DNA of 30,973 nt from JBAYJT01 sp041664965 (lineage in GTDB: Bacteria; Pseudomonadota; Gammaproteobacteria; UBA9339), in assembly GCA_041664965.1 (NCBI GenBank), contig JBAYJT010000016.1, forward strand, positions 1 to 30,973, written 5' to 3'. Within the stretch, counting starts at the first letter, position 1; each line of letters opens with the position of its first letter. Of the stretch, positions 7,761 through 15,471 are shown in pieces. A program made the translations under genes and the position numbers. The notes beneath the pieces are model-generated. The model worked only from the letters and a program-made list of their open reading frames with translations, did no database searches and was not told the DNA's origin.

Positions 7761-8918
7761 TTACTCTTCGTCTGGTTTATAGAGAATATCTTTTAAGGCA
7801 AGATCCAAGCCAATAACAGCCTCGTCTACCATGGGTACGTTCAGAGGTAATCCCAATTTCTTTTCAGCTAACCAATGCGCGAAGGTGCCAGATATTTCTG
7901 CAAATGCAGTTGGTCTTCCGACGCTGTTTAGAATATACCATATGCGACGGTCCATGGGTTTTAGCCAGATAAATTCTGATGTTGCTAAGACGCCGGCTTC
8001 ACGTGAGCTGCTTAGCAAAGAAGCCATAACGGTTGTTACATAAGCGTGAATGGCAATGACACGCTGCACAGGTTTGGCGTTTTTATGTTTTGCTACTAGC
8101 TCGCTGACACCGGAGAAATTTAATTTTCCACTAGCAGAGGAGGCTGCTAACTGTAAGACTAAAGCGTCAGCAGCTTTTTTGTCGTTATTTATACGTGCAG
8201 CAAAGACAGCAAAAAGGGCCTGTAAGTACATGGGTAGATCTTCTGGTTGTCGCCAACGGGGACCAAGTTGCAAGGACAGAATGCGATAAGCAGCCCCGCG
8301 CACTAGTGATGTTTTGTATAGACCTTTATTATCTTTTTCAACTTTTATTAGGTTATGTTTTTTACAAAAATTCATGGGCGAAAGAGCCATAGCCCATGGG
8401 GCAGCATCGAGAGGTACAGATTGTAAGTCCAAATTAACGACAGGAGAAATTTGTGGCCAGTTTTTTTGTTCTAGTGTTTTCAGGGTTTTTAGATTGAAAA
8501 TATTTTGGAAGCGATAGGTTGCGCTGGTAAAGTATATGTAAAAAGTTAACAGGCCCAAAATTATTACACAAGGTATACGTAGATAGTTACCTACGAAGAC
8601 GCTCATTGCTGCGATTATTTTTGGATCAACAAAACCAAAACTTTCTTTGGTGTATGTTTCCCATTGAGTTATACGTGATAAGTTGGGAACAATGGAGTCT
8701 AATAAGGGAATCTCTTTTGTGACGGTGATCCAGGTATTTAAAATATATTTGATACCGACTATTTCATAATAGCGGATGTTACAAATCGTGCTTGTTATAT
8801 AAACCTTTCCATAAGTCCATATTAGAAAGGCAAAAATAATAACTGCCGCGGCAACCCACAGGAAGCCTATGGATGTATCGCCCCCACCGCCTTGTGAATC
8901 TGGTGCACCTTTAGCCAT
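7761..8918 (-). CDS. icmP: Dot/Icm coupling-complex protein DotM/IcmP
   Basis: Inner-membrane component of the Dot/Icm coupling complex; in Legionella its cytosolic domain contributes to recognition of acidic (Glu-rich) effector signals. 385 residues, about the family length. A Gly-rich N-terminus is followed by membrane segments at about 17-37 and 105-130, then a soluble helical domain holding LDAAPWAMALSPMNFCK-like and LGPRW/EDLPMYLQALFAVFAAR family segments. It sits between icmQ and icmO as in other icm loci. No strong Shine-Dalgarno precedes the ATG at 8918. Confidence 0.93.
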   Translation of the reverse strand: MAKGAPDSQGGGGDTSIGFLWVAAAVIIFAFLIWTYGKVYITSTICNIRYYEIVGIKYILNTWITVTKEIPLLDSIVPNLSRITQWETYTKESFGFVDPKIIAAMSVFVGNYLRIPCVIILGLLTFYIYFTSATYRFQNIFNLKTLKTLEQKNWPQISPVVNLDLQSVPLDAAPWAMALSPMNFCKKHNLIKVEKDNKGLYKTSLVRGAAYRILSLQLGPRWRQPEDLPMYLQALFAVFAARINNDKKAADALVLQLAASSASGKLNFSGVSELVAKHKNAKPVQRVIAIHAYVTTVMASLLSSSREAGVLATSEFIWLKPMDRRIWYILNSVGRPTAFAEISGTFAHWLAEKKLGLPLNVPMVDEAVIGLDLALKDILYKPDEE

Positions 8919-8967
8919 AATATTGCATAGTATATTGGTTACGCGTTGATATTGCTACTAAAATTGC

Positions 8968-9600
8968 TTACTTAGATTCCCCAACAAAAATCAGGTTATT
9001 GCCTTGTACTTTGTAACGATTTTTATTGGCATGTACAAAGGATAAAATATTTTGTACATGTACAGACCCTTCTTTTAAAATCAACATTTCATATCCTAAA
9101 CTATCAACTGGCGTTGGCTCAATTGGGATTATATCGCTTTCATGAATCATAACTTCAACGTAGCCATGGCGTTGCTTGTCAGCTTTGGATTCTATCATGT
9201 CACGTACGTGATTTTCTAAACGATAGGTTGGGCGAGTGACATTGTATAAACCTAATGTTTTAATTGTATGTAGCCAGCTTTGCAAATTGGCACTTTCGCT
9301 TTGTTGAGGAGAAACGTGATAAAGGGAGATATATACTTTGACCGTTCCGGGTTGTGGAGAATCTTTTTTACTTTTATCATCCTCATCGCTTTGAGATTTT
9401 TGTGGGTTGTTAGATTCTATTAGATCTTCAGTTTCTTCCAACAACGTAACGATGCGCTCGCGGGCCTTTTTTAAGAATAGAGAATCTTTTTTCCAGGCTT
9501 CGGAGGCAAGTAATTTTTGTAAGACGCCCTTTAGCTTTAAACTTAAATCCGATGGGCTTGTATTACCTTGCGGTTTAGAACTGTTCGGTGTGTCATTCAT
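8968..9600 (-). CDS. icmQ: IcmQ, Dot/Icm protein partnered by an IcmR-type chaperone
   Basis: IcmQ has an N-terminal helical region that binds IcmR and membranes, and a C-terminal ADP-ribosyltransferase-like fold that binds NAD in Legionella. Here about 210 residues: a helical N-terminal part (SLKLKGVLQKLL... to about 65), a charged linker (SQSDEDDKSKKD), and a C-terminal domain beginning VKVYISLYHV with RPTYRLENHVRDMI, YVEVMIHESDI and LILKEGSVHV, matching the IcmQ pattern as I know it. I chose the ATG at 9600, 7 bases after the upstream stop; a TTG at 9618 would overlap it. Gene order confirms the call. Confidence 0.88.
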   Translation of the reverse strand: MNDTPNSSKPQGNTSPSDLSLKLKGVLQKLLASEAWKKDSLFLKKARERIVTLLEETEDLIESNNPQKSQSDEDDKSKKDSPQPGTVKVYISLYHVSPQQSESANLQSWLHTIKTLGLYNVTRPTYRLENHVRDMIESKADKQRHGYVEVMIHESDIIPIEPTPVDSLGYEMLILKEGSVHVQNILSFVHANKNRYKVQGNNLIFVGESK

Positions 9601-9607
9601 ACTTTCT

Positions 9608-10003
9608 TTAGGAGTCAATGTCTGTATCGTCTTCGGATCGTTGTGAGCCGTTGCTCATACCTGCGCGCATTCCGGAGGTTTGAGTTAGGTTTGGCAGTAT
9701 CGCTTGAATTTGGGCTAAAATCTTTTTGTTCGATTCTTGAGTTTCAACCATGGAATTGATGAGTTGTTCTAGGGCTTCTAAAGCTTTTTCGTGTTTTGTA
9801 GCAGCTATGCCACCTGGGTCTCCTGCATCGCTATATTTTTTCTGTTGTTCTTTATGAAAATTTATGACTTGCGAAAATGATTTAACCAAGTCTTCAATTG
9901 TATAATCCGTTTTAATGCACAATTGAGCAAGTTTCTTGAAATCAAATATTTGATCTGGATCCATGTTTGCTAAATTGTCGTTACTAGCTTCTTTGTCAGT
10001 CAT
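9608..10003 (-). CDS. Putative IcmR functional homologue (FIR), IcmQ chaperone
   Basis: This 131-residue protein has no sequence family I recognise, but it occupies the slot between icmS and icmQ where every Legionellales icm locus carries a fast-evolving IcmR functional homologue. It is polar and predicted mostly helical: helices around 20-55 (FDFKKLAQLC...VKSFSQVINFH) and a long heptad-patterned helix around 70-105 (KHEKALEALEQLINSMVETQ...ILAQIQAIL), with a disordered acidic end (SEDDTDIDS). That fits a partner that packs against the IcmQ N-terminal helices. Start: ATG at 10003 with GAGA about 8 bases upstream; a GTG at 10018 is also possible. The function is inferred from position and fold type. 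Confidence 0.8.
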   Translation of the reverse strand: MTDKEASNDNLANMDPDQIFDFKKLAQLCIKTDYTIEDLVKSFSQVINFHKEQQKKYSDAGDPGGIAATKHEKALEALEQLINSMVETQESNKKILAQIQAILPNLTQTSGMRAGMSNGSQRSEDDTDIDS

Positions 10004-10020
10004 GTCACATGTTCTCACAG

Positions 10021-10365
10021 TTAGTCGTACAATAATTCATCTAGTGGTACTTTATCTTTTGATGGCGCAGCTTTTATCAATTCGGAAACTATATCAACGA
10101 GACAAAGTAAACGCAGTACCATTGGTGTTACTTCATCAAATTGTACTTTGGCTCCCATAAGAGATTTTTCAACCTCACTAAAGCTGGCTCCAATACCGTA
10201 GCCTAAGCACAAAGAGGATAATTGATCGGCTCTTCTGGCTAAAGCAGGGAGTAGACCTGTTTCGGAAAACGCTTCTTCGTAGCTAATTGGCTTATCGTAT
10301 AAGGTAAAATTTACCTTTAGGCTTTTTACCACGGAGATCAAGGTTTTTTTTAAATCTACGTTCAT
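10021..10365 (-). CDS. icmS: IcmS, Dot/Icm effector adaptor chaperone
   Basis: Small acidic cytosolic adaptor which, with IcmW, binds effectors and docks on the DotL tail. From the ATG at 10365 the protein is 114 residues, the same as Legionella IcmS. The conserved core is unmistakable: FSETGLLPALARRADQL, LCLGYGIGASF, VTPMVLRLLCL and the C-terminal PLDELLYD. A longer reading from a TTG at 10395 has no ribosome site. GGA immediately before the ATG is close for a Shine-Dalgarno. The next gene starts 17 bases downstream. Confidence 0.95.
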   Translation of the reverse strand: MNVDLKKTLISVVKSLKVNFTLYDKPISYEEAFSETGLLPALARRADQLSSLCLGYGIGASFSEVEKSLMGAKVQFDEVTPMVLRLLCLVDIVSELIKAAPSKDKVPLDELLYD

Positions 10366-10445
10366 TTCCTTACTAAAAATATGCTCGCCGTACAAGGAGG
10401 CGAATATTAAACGTTTTTCCTAAATTAGTAAATATAATCCGCGTT

Positions 10446-10712
10446 TCAAAGCCACCAGGGGCAAGCTTTTTTCCTTTTTCCAGCTAAAAATGACTGGGCT
10501 ACGCGTAAAAATACTATAACGCTGAAGCCAAAGCGATTTAGCATAGTAAAAAATAACATAGCGACTATAGCAACAATAAATGTCCAAAGTTTAATGTGAA
10601 GTAAAAAAAGTAATAACGGAAAAGCGGCTTGCGCATCCACAATGAAAAAACGTGCGGAACGAGCAGAATCGCGCCAATGAGCCCCAGGAGCAGGTTGATT
10701 AATGTTTGCCAT
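10446..10712 (-). CDS. icmT: IcmT, small Dot/Icm membrane protein
   Basis: 88 residues, about the length of Legionella IcmT (86). The N-terminal HWRDSARSARFFIVDAQAAF motif and the following hydrophobic stretch PLLLFLLHIKLWTFIVAIVAM (two closely spaced membrane segments) are characteristic, ending in a basic tail (GKRKKACPWWL). IcmT is required for Dot/Icm function in Legionella, including pore-mediated egress. It is 24 bases downstream of lnt and about 80 bases upstream of icmS, so the genes are probably one transcript. Confidence 0.93.
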   Translation of the reverse strand: MANINQPAPGAHWRDSARSARFFIVDAQAAFPLLLFLLHIKLWTFIVAIVAMLFFTMLNRFGFSVIVFLRVAQSFLAGKRKKACPWWL

Positions 10713-10736
10713 GATTTGTTACACCAAGTTTCTGTT

Positions 10737-12251
10737 CTATTTTACCTTTTTTGTTTTGTTTTTACCATTTCTAGCTATTCCAACGCCTAACGAGCAAAGG
10801 GCTGCAACTATCCATAAATAATATCCGTAATTAACCCAAGGTGTAATACCTTCCATTGCATAAACTTCTCCCGTTAATACGGCCTGTTGAAAAGCAGGTA
10901 TTTTAGCTTCTAATTTGCCGTGCTGGTTGATTATGGCGGTTAAGCCGTTGTTAGAGGAAACAACTTGATAACGACCAGTTTCCAAAGAGCGCATACGAGC
11001 TATTTCTAATTGTTGTTCAGCTGCGAGTGAGCGGCCAAACCAGCTGTCTTCTGAAATAGTGACCAATAAATCTGTATAAGGAAAATAACGCAGAGCCAAG
11101 TATGGATAGGCAATTTCGTAGCAGATAAAAGGTGCGATCGCAAGGTTTGCTGCTACAAATTTGGGTTGATTTTCCATTCCAGGAGTTAAGTTCGACCACG
11201 GAATATGGAGAAAATTTAACAACCAAGATAAAGATGATTGTAATGGCAAAAACTCACCAAAGGGCACTAGGTGTTTTTTTAAGTACAAACCATTATTTAC
11301 ACCCAGAGAGATCATGCTGTTGTAGTATTTTTTGTTTTTTTCATCTTGGAAAATAATGCCACTAACTATGGTTGTGTTGTGTATTTTAGCGTTTTGCTGA
11401 AGATTTTTTAGATAATCCGTGACTTGCCATTGCAGTGCTGGAATAGCGGCTTCTGGCCAGACGATTAGACTACTTTGCCAATGTTCCGCGCTTAGTGCGG
11501 CATAAGTTTGCAGTACGACGGGTATTTGTTTGCTATCCCATTTCGTTTCCAGAGGAATATTCCCTTGAATTAAGCTGACACGAATTGGAGATCCTTTAGG
11601 TTTGATAAAATATTCATTGCTTTGGTGTAGCGCTCCAGATAAAAACCAGAGTAAACCCAGTGTTACTATGAAAATAATCTTACGTGTTTTGTTTTTTTCT
11701 AGGATTAGGCATACTAGTAAAGCGCTGGTTAGTGCTACTGCCCAAGAAATGCCATATACACCTACAAAAGGAGCCAAATTTTTGAGTGGTGTGTTGATTT
11801 GGCTATAACCTAAAAATAGCCAAGGAAAGCCAGATAAAACGAAAGTCCGAAGCCACTCAAAAATAGCCCAAGAAGCTGGGAAGACAAGTAGGGTTTTATT
11901 GATGTTATTGTTGGGAGTGATTTTGTGAAATAAATAGCCTTGCAAAGCTGGGAATAGTGCCAAGGCGAATACAAATAGTGCAGTGATTAAAAAAGCCAAA
12001 GGAGTGGAGGCTTGTCCGTAAGTGTGAATACTTATGTAAACCCAGGAAGCTCCGACGGTAAAAAGCCCCAAGCCAAACATTAAGCCGGAAATGAAACTTT
12101 GTTTGGCTGTCGTGTAGAAATGTAGCCATCCGTAAAGAAGTATCGCGGGAGATAAAATGGCTAGCAAAGATAAATGGAAGGGGGCAAAAGCCAGCGGTAA
12201 CGCGGCTCCAGCTGCTAGACTCAGTGTGTAGGGGAAAGTTTTGCTCTGCAT
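10737..12251 (-). CDS. lnt: Apolipoprotein N-acyltransferase
   Basis: Transfers the third acyl chain to the N-terminal cysteine of lipoproteins at the periplasmic face of the inner membrane. 504 residues: six to seven membrane segments in about 1-200, a nitrilase (C-N hydrolase) domain in about 225-470, and a last membrane segment near 480. The catalytic triad is visible as Glu in VWPEAAIP, Lys in LKKHLVPFGEF and Cys in FICYEIAYP. It is the first gene before icmT. A link is biologically sensible since Dot/Icm core lipoproteins (DotC, DotD, DotH complex) depend on lipoprotein maturation, but that link is inference. Confidence 0.96.
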   Translation of the reverse strand: MQSKTFPYTLSLAAGAALPLAFAPFHLSLLAILSPAILLYGWLHFYTTAKQSFISGLMFGLGLFTVGASWVYISIHTYGQASTPLAFLITALFVFALALFPALQGYLFHKITPNNNINKTLLVFPASWAIFEWLRTFVLSGFPWLFLGYSQINTPLKNLAPFVGVYGISWAVALTSALLVCLILEKNKTRKIIFIVTLGLLWFLSGALHQSNEYFIKPKGSPIRVSLIQGNIPLETKWDSKQIPVVLQTYAALSAEHWQSSLIVWPEAAIPALQWQVTDYLKNLQQNAKIHNTTIVSGIIFQDEKNKKYYNSMISLGVNNGLYLKKHLVPFGEFLPLQSSLSWLLNFLHIPWSNLTPGMENQPKFVAANLAIAPFICYEIAYPYLALRYFPYTDLLVTISEDSWFGRSLAAEQQLEIARMRSLETGRYQVVSSNNGLTAIINQHGKLEAKIPAFQQAVLTGEVYAMEGITPWVNYGYYLWIVAALCSLGVGIARNGKNKTKKVK

Positions 12252-12390
12252 GGTCTTATAATCCTGTTTAACAGTAAAGTCTTATTTTTTCATGATAGCG
12301 CGAAATGAAATATTGGGAAAGGAGGATAAATTATAAATTATGAATGATGAATTATTGTTTTTAAATAACAGACCGCAACTATTTAGGGTA

Positions 12391-12430
12391 ACATATTGAT
12401 TTATAAAGAATTATTGTAGACATGTTTTTT
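12391..12430 (+). repeat. Dispersed repeat, copy 3
   Basis: Plus strand: TTGATT (12396-12401), 15 bases, TAGACA (12417-12422), TGTTTTTT, then a CCTAA/TTAGG stem-loop. An AT-rich arm like those at 5121/5321 lies at 12324-12357. It is between divergent lnt and the nuclease gene. Confidence 0.85.
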
Positions 12431-12457
12431 GTCCTAATTTGTTGTTAGGATAGTTCT

Positions 12458-13222
12458 ATGAGTAAATATTATAACGCCATACGCAGCAGAAATTTATACA
12501 AACCAGATGGTGACAAACCTTTTAAATTGAGCCGCTCTAAATTGGAATTGTTTATTGAGTGTCCACGCTGCTTTTATCGCGATCGTCGTTTGGGTATTGG
12601 TCGTCCACCGGGATTTCCTTTTAATTTAAATAGCGCTGTCGATGCTTTGCTAAAACAAGAATTTGATAAACATCGAGAAGAAGGTATTAAACATGCGCTC
12701 ATCATAGCCAATAATGTTGATGCTATTCCAGCTAAGCATCCAGATTTGAATAAGTGGCGGGAAAATTTCAAAGGTATTGAATATCTGCATGCACCGACCA
12801 ATTTGTTACTTACTGGCGCTATCGATGATTTATGGCAGAATTCTCGCGGTGAATACATTGTCGTTGATTATAAATCTACTAGCAAAAATGAGCCTATTAC
12901 AGAGCTAAACGCGGGTTGGCACCAAAGCTACAAAAGGCAAATGGAAATTTATCAATGGCTTTTGAAGCAAAATGGTTATCCAGTTTCTGCTACAGGATAT
13001 TTTGTTTATTGTAATGGCCAAAAAGAAGATAGATTATTCAATAATAAATTGGAATTTGACGTCACTCTCATCCCATATCAGGGGAATACTTTGTGGGTGG
13101 AAGATGCGATTTTTGCGGCATTTCATTGTTTAAATAAAAACATACTTCCCGCTCCAAGTAGAAACTGCGATTATTGCGCGTACGTGAACGCTATTCGGGT
13201 TACGGAAGAGGAATTAATTTGA
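12458..13222 (+). CDS. PD-(D/E)XK nuclease of the RecB/Cas4-like type
   Basis: A 254-residue stand-alone nuclease domain. Seen in the sequence: ECPRC (Cys35, Cys38) and CDYC (Cys237, Cys240), a pattern that in Cas4 and AddB holds an Fe-S cluster; an active-site core GAIDDLW (Asp123/124), VVDYKS (Asp137, Lys139), and the QxxxY motif at 161-165 (QMEIYQWLL). These fit a 5'-3' exonuclease-like fold acting on DNA ends. No cas genes, CRISPR array or helicase lie nearby, so its pathway is unknown. Start supported by AGGATAG about 6 bases upstream. The last 9 bases overlap the convergent tdk gene. Confidence 0.82.
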   Translation: MSKYYNAIRSRNLYKPDGDKPFKLSRSKLELFIECPRCFYRDRRLGIGRPPGFPFNLNSAVDALLKQEFDKHREEGIKHALIIANNVDAIPAKHPDLNKWRENFKGIEYLHAPTNLLLTGAIDDLWQNSRGEYIVVDYKSTSKNEPITELNAGWHQSYKRQMEIYQWLLKQNGYPVSATGYFVYCNGQKEDRLFNNKLEFDVTLIPYQGNTLWVEDAIFAAFHCLNKNILPAPSRNCDYCAYVNAIRVTEEELI

Positions 13223-13807
13223 ATCAGATGCAGTTTTGCTTTCCTTGAAATGTTTGCGGCAAACAGCGATGTAGCGTTCATTCCCACCAATTTCAATTTG
13301 TTCGCCTTCGCGCAGAGCTTTGCCATTTTTGTCAATGCGAAGATTCATAGTTGCTTTACTTCCGCAATGACAAATAGTTTTTATTTCGATCAAGATGTCA
13401 GCATGAGCTAGTAAGTATTTGCTTCCTTCAAATGGCTCTCCTAAAAAGTCAGTGCGTAGGCCATAGGCAAGAACAGGAATGTTAAAATGGTCAGTAATGG
13501 CGCCGAGTTCCGCGACTTGTTTTTTAGTTAAAAATTGCGCCTCATCGATCAGGACACATTTTATTTTAGGGTTTTTGTGTATAGCTTCTTCTGCATAATC
13601 GAATAGGGAAAAATCTGGACTAACAGCGATTGCATCTGCTGATAGCCCAATGCGGGAGGCGATTTTGCTTTTTCCGTAACGGTTATCAACTTGTGGGACG
13701 AATAGTATAGTTTCCATGCCCCTTTCGCGATAGTTATAGTCTGACTGAAGCAAAACGGTGCTTTTTCCCGCATTCATTGCTGAGTAATAAAAATGTAGCT
13801 TGGCCAT
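13214..13807 (-). CDS. tdk: Thymidine kinase, type II
   Basis: ATP-dependent phosphorylation of thymidine (and deoxyuridine) for salvage. 197 residues with P-loop SAMNAGKST near 9-17, Walker B-like IDEAQFL, and the zinc site given by CHCG and VCRKH. This is the small tetrameric class of bacteria and eukaryotes, cytosolic. The start has AGGTG about 6 bases upstream. It converges on and overlaps the end of the nuclease gene and diverges from the exported-protein gene at 13985. Confidence 0.96.
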   Translation of the reverse strand: MAKLHFYYSAMNAGKSTVLLQSDYNYRERGMETILFVPQVDNRYGKSKIASRIGLSADAIAVSPDFSLFDYAEEAIHKNPKIKCVLIDEAQFLTKKQVAELGAITDHFNIPVLAYGLRTDFLGEPFEGSKYLLAHADILIEIKTICHCGSKATMNLRIDKNGKALREGEQIEIGGNERYIAVCRKHFKESKTASDSN

Positions 13808-13930
13808 TTTGCACCTATTTTTTTATGATTTATCGAGAAATATGTGGCAAAAGATCTATCACCCATGTGATAATAAACAAGTTTTTATTTTGATCTAGTT
13901 TGATGGAATTTGCAATCCACACTTCATTTT

Positions 13931-13972
13931 ATAACTTATTGAAAAATAATAAATTCCTGTAGACATGTTTTT
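13931..13972 (+). repeat. Dispersed repeat, copy 4
   Basis: Plus strand: TTATTGAAA, 15 bases after TTGAAA (13939-13944), TAGACATGTTTTT ending at 13972. It is the only copy with AAA instead of ATT after TTG. It abuts the possible start ATG at 13973. Confidence 0.8.
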
Positions 13973-13984
13973 ATGAAGCTAAAT

Positions 13985-14512
13985 ATGATTTCTAAAACGA
14001 TACTTATTTTAATCCTGCTTTTTTTTGGTGTAACTGGCTTTGCAGCTACGGAGCCAACAAATACAGCTACATCTGATGCCGGTGTTTGGCAAGTTCCAGT
14101 TGCTGGTAAGGAATATATGTGTCCAAATGTTCAGGATTTAACTAGGCAAAACTTAAGATGGGCAAGTGGAGATGGCAAATGGACCAGTTTTAGCGAATCT
14201 TTTTCTAGTACACTAGAGGTTTTTCTTGGCGCGCAGTGGATGGGGGTGCGAGTAGGTAAAATAATTTGTCTGTACAAAGGTAAAGGAAGTTTTGATTTCC
14301 CAGTTGCTTTGGAAACAAGTAAACACACTTTAGTGTTAGATCCGCTGGGAAAAACTTGGAAACAAGAAAAGAAGGGGCTTAAAACCTGCATGTCATATAA
14401 CGTCGCAGATTGTGCTTTTACTGTAGTGGAAAAAGATAATGATGTTGGTCGTGCTTATGAAAACATTAAATATCACGGTAATGCTGGTGCAGTTGACAAT
14501 GATAGTTTGTAG
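13985..14512 (+). CDS. Small exported protein of unknown function
   Basis: About 175 residues with a clear signal peptide (ISKTILILILLFFGVTGFAA, cut after FAA) and no later membrane segment, so periplasmic or secreted. The mature part has four cysteines (MCPNV, IICLY, KTCMS, DCAF) that could form two disulfides, and several Trp residues. I do not recognise the family with confidence; small Cys/Trp proteins of this size occur in Legionella. I prefer the ATG at 13985, with GAAG 6 bases upstream, over the one at 13973 that abuts repeat copy 4. The stop is 11 bases before hemX, so it is probably cotranscribed with hemX-hemY. Confidence 0.75.
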   Translation: MISKTILILILLFFGVTGFAATEPTNTATSDAGVWQVPVAGKEYMCPNVQDLTRQNLRWASGDGKWTSFSESFSSTLEVFLGAQWMGVRVGKIICLYKGKGSFDFPVALETSKHTLVLDPLGKTWKQEKKGLKTCMSYNVADCAFTVVEKDNDVGRAYENIKYHGNAGAVDNDSL

Positions 14513-14523
14513 AGAGAAATAAA

Positions 14524-15471
14524 ATGAAGAATACGGAAAATACAAAAAATGACAAAGCAAAGACATTGACTGTAATCGTAATTGTTTTGCTTGTAGTGGG
14601 CGTGGCGTCCTTACTATCTTCTTTATGGTTAAGTGCTCGTCATGTTATTTGGCAAAAAACCGTTTTGGTTCGGTTGGAAGATGAACTGACGAAACAAAAG
14701 GCAGCTTTAGATGTTTTGAATACAACCTTAGACAAAGTTTCTATGGAGCGTGACGACAATATTAATCGTGTTATTTTACTTAGGGTTGACGCTCTTTTGC
14801 AGATGGCAAAATTTTCTTTACTGACAAATAGAAATGTCGATGCCGCACTTAGGTTTTTTTCCATGGCAGAAAGTAGTTTGGCGTCTAGCAAGAGCGCTGA
14901 CTTACTTCACGTGCGTGAGCTTTTGGCAGAAGAAGGCAAGGCTTTACAAGAGATGTCTAAATTGGATGTAACCAAAACAGTAGCTCGTTTAGAAGTAATC
15001 AATCAAGAAATTGGCAAGCTTTCCATATTGCCGAAAGAGTTGCCACAGAGGAAAGATTTGGCTAATGATGTTGTTAGTGACGATCTGAAAACACCTAAGA
15101 AACAAGCAAATCGTTGGCAGGATTTTTGGCAAGGCGCAAGTAAGGCGCTAAAGCAAGCAGTGATAATTCGTAAGCAGAGTAATGCAGAAACGGTTTTTTT
15201 AAATTCAGAACAGGCTACCAGTATGATTTTGTCTTTGCAAAATAAAATCGTTATAGCAGAGTGGGCTATTTTGCACTATGACGAAGAGCTATATCAAAAA
15301 AACCTACAGCAGGTTAGCGATGCTTTGCAAACTTATTTTTTACGCATGAATCCGTCTCAAGCGGCTAATATTATTGCTGCTTTGCAAGAGATGAAAAAAA
15401 TAAATGTAAAGCTAATCGTACCGAGTTTTAATCAAACAGAACAAGCAATACAAGCGGTACTGACAAAATGA
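14524..15471 (+). CDS. hemX: HemX-family membrane protein
   Basis: 315-residue PF04375 protein usually found as the third gene of gammaproteobacterial hemCDXY operons. One N-terminal membrane helix (about 18-38, VIVIVLLVVGVASLLSSLWL) is followed by a coiled-coil region (about 45-75) and a helical periplasmic domain with the family segments RDDNINRVILLRVDALLQMA and ALRFFSMAESSL. The biochemical role is unsettled; older annotation as uroporphyrinogen methyltransferase is not supported by any SAM motif here. It overlaps hemY by 4 bases (ATGA). hemC and hemD are not upstream; the small exported protein stands in their place. Confidence 0.9.
   Translation: MKNTENTKNDKAKTLTVIVIVLLVVGVASLLSSLWLSARHVIWQKTVLVRLEDELTKQKAALDVLNTTLDKVSMERDDNINRVILLRVDALLQMAKFSLLTNRNVDAALRFFSMAESSLASSKSADLLHVRELLAEEGKALQEMSKLDVTKTVARLEVINQEIGKLSILPKELPQRKDLANDVVSDDLKTPKKQANRWQDFWQGASKALKQAVIIRKQSNAETVFLNSEQATSMILSLQNKIVIAEWAILHYDEELYQKNLQQVSDALQTYFLRMNPSQAANIIAALQEMKKINVKLIVPSFNQTEQAIQAVLTK

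Noticed and set aside
12391..13972. Repeat copies 3 and 4 as promoters (TTGATT/TTGAAA and TAGACA) of the genes just downstream
   Set aside because: The 15-base spacing is short for sigma-70, and the other five copies do not face a nearby gene start in a consistent way; one is inside rnpB and two have no gene on the correct strand.
14524..15471. HemX as a uroporphyrinogen-III methyltransferase
   Set aside because: No SAM-binding or methylase motif is present; the label is a historical carry-over for this membrane family.
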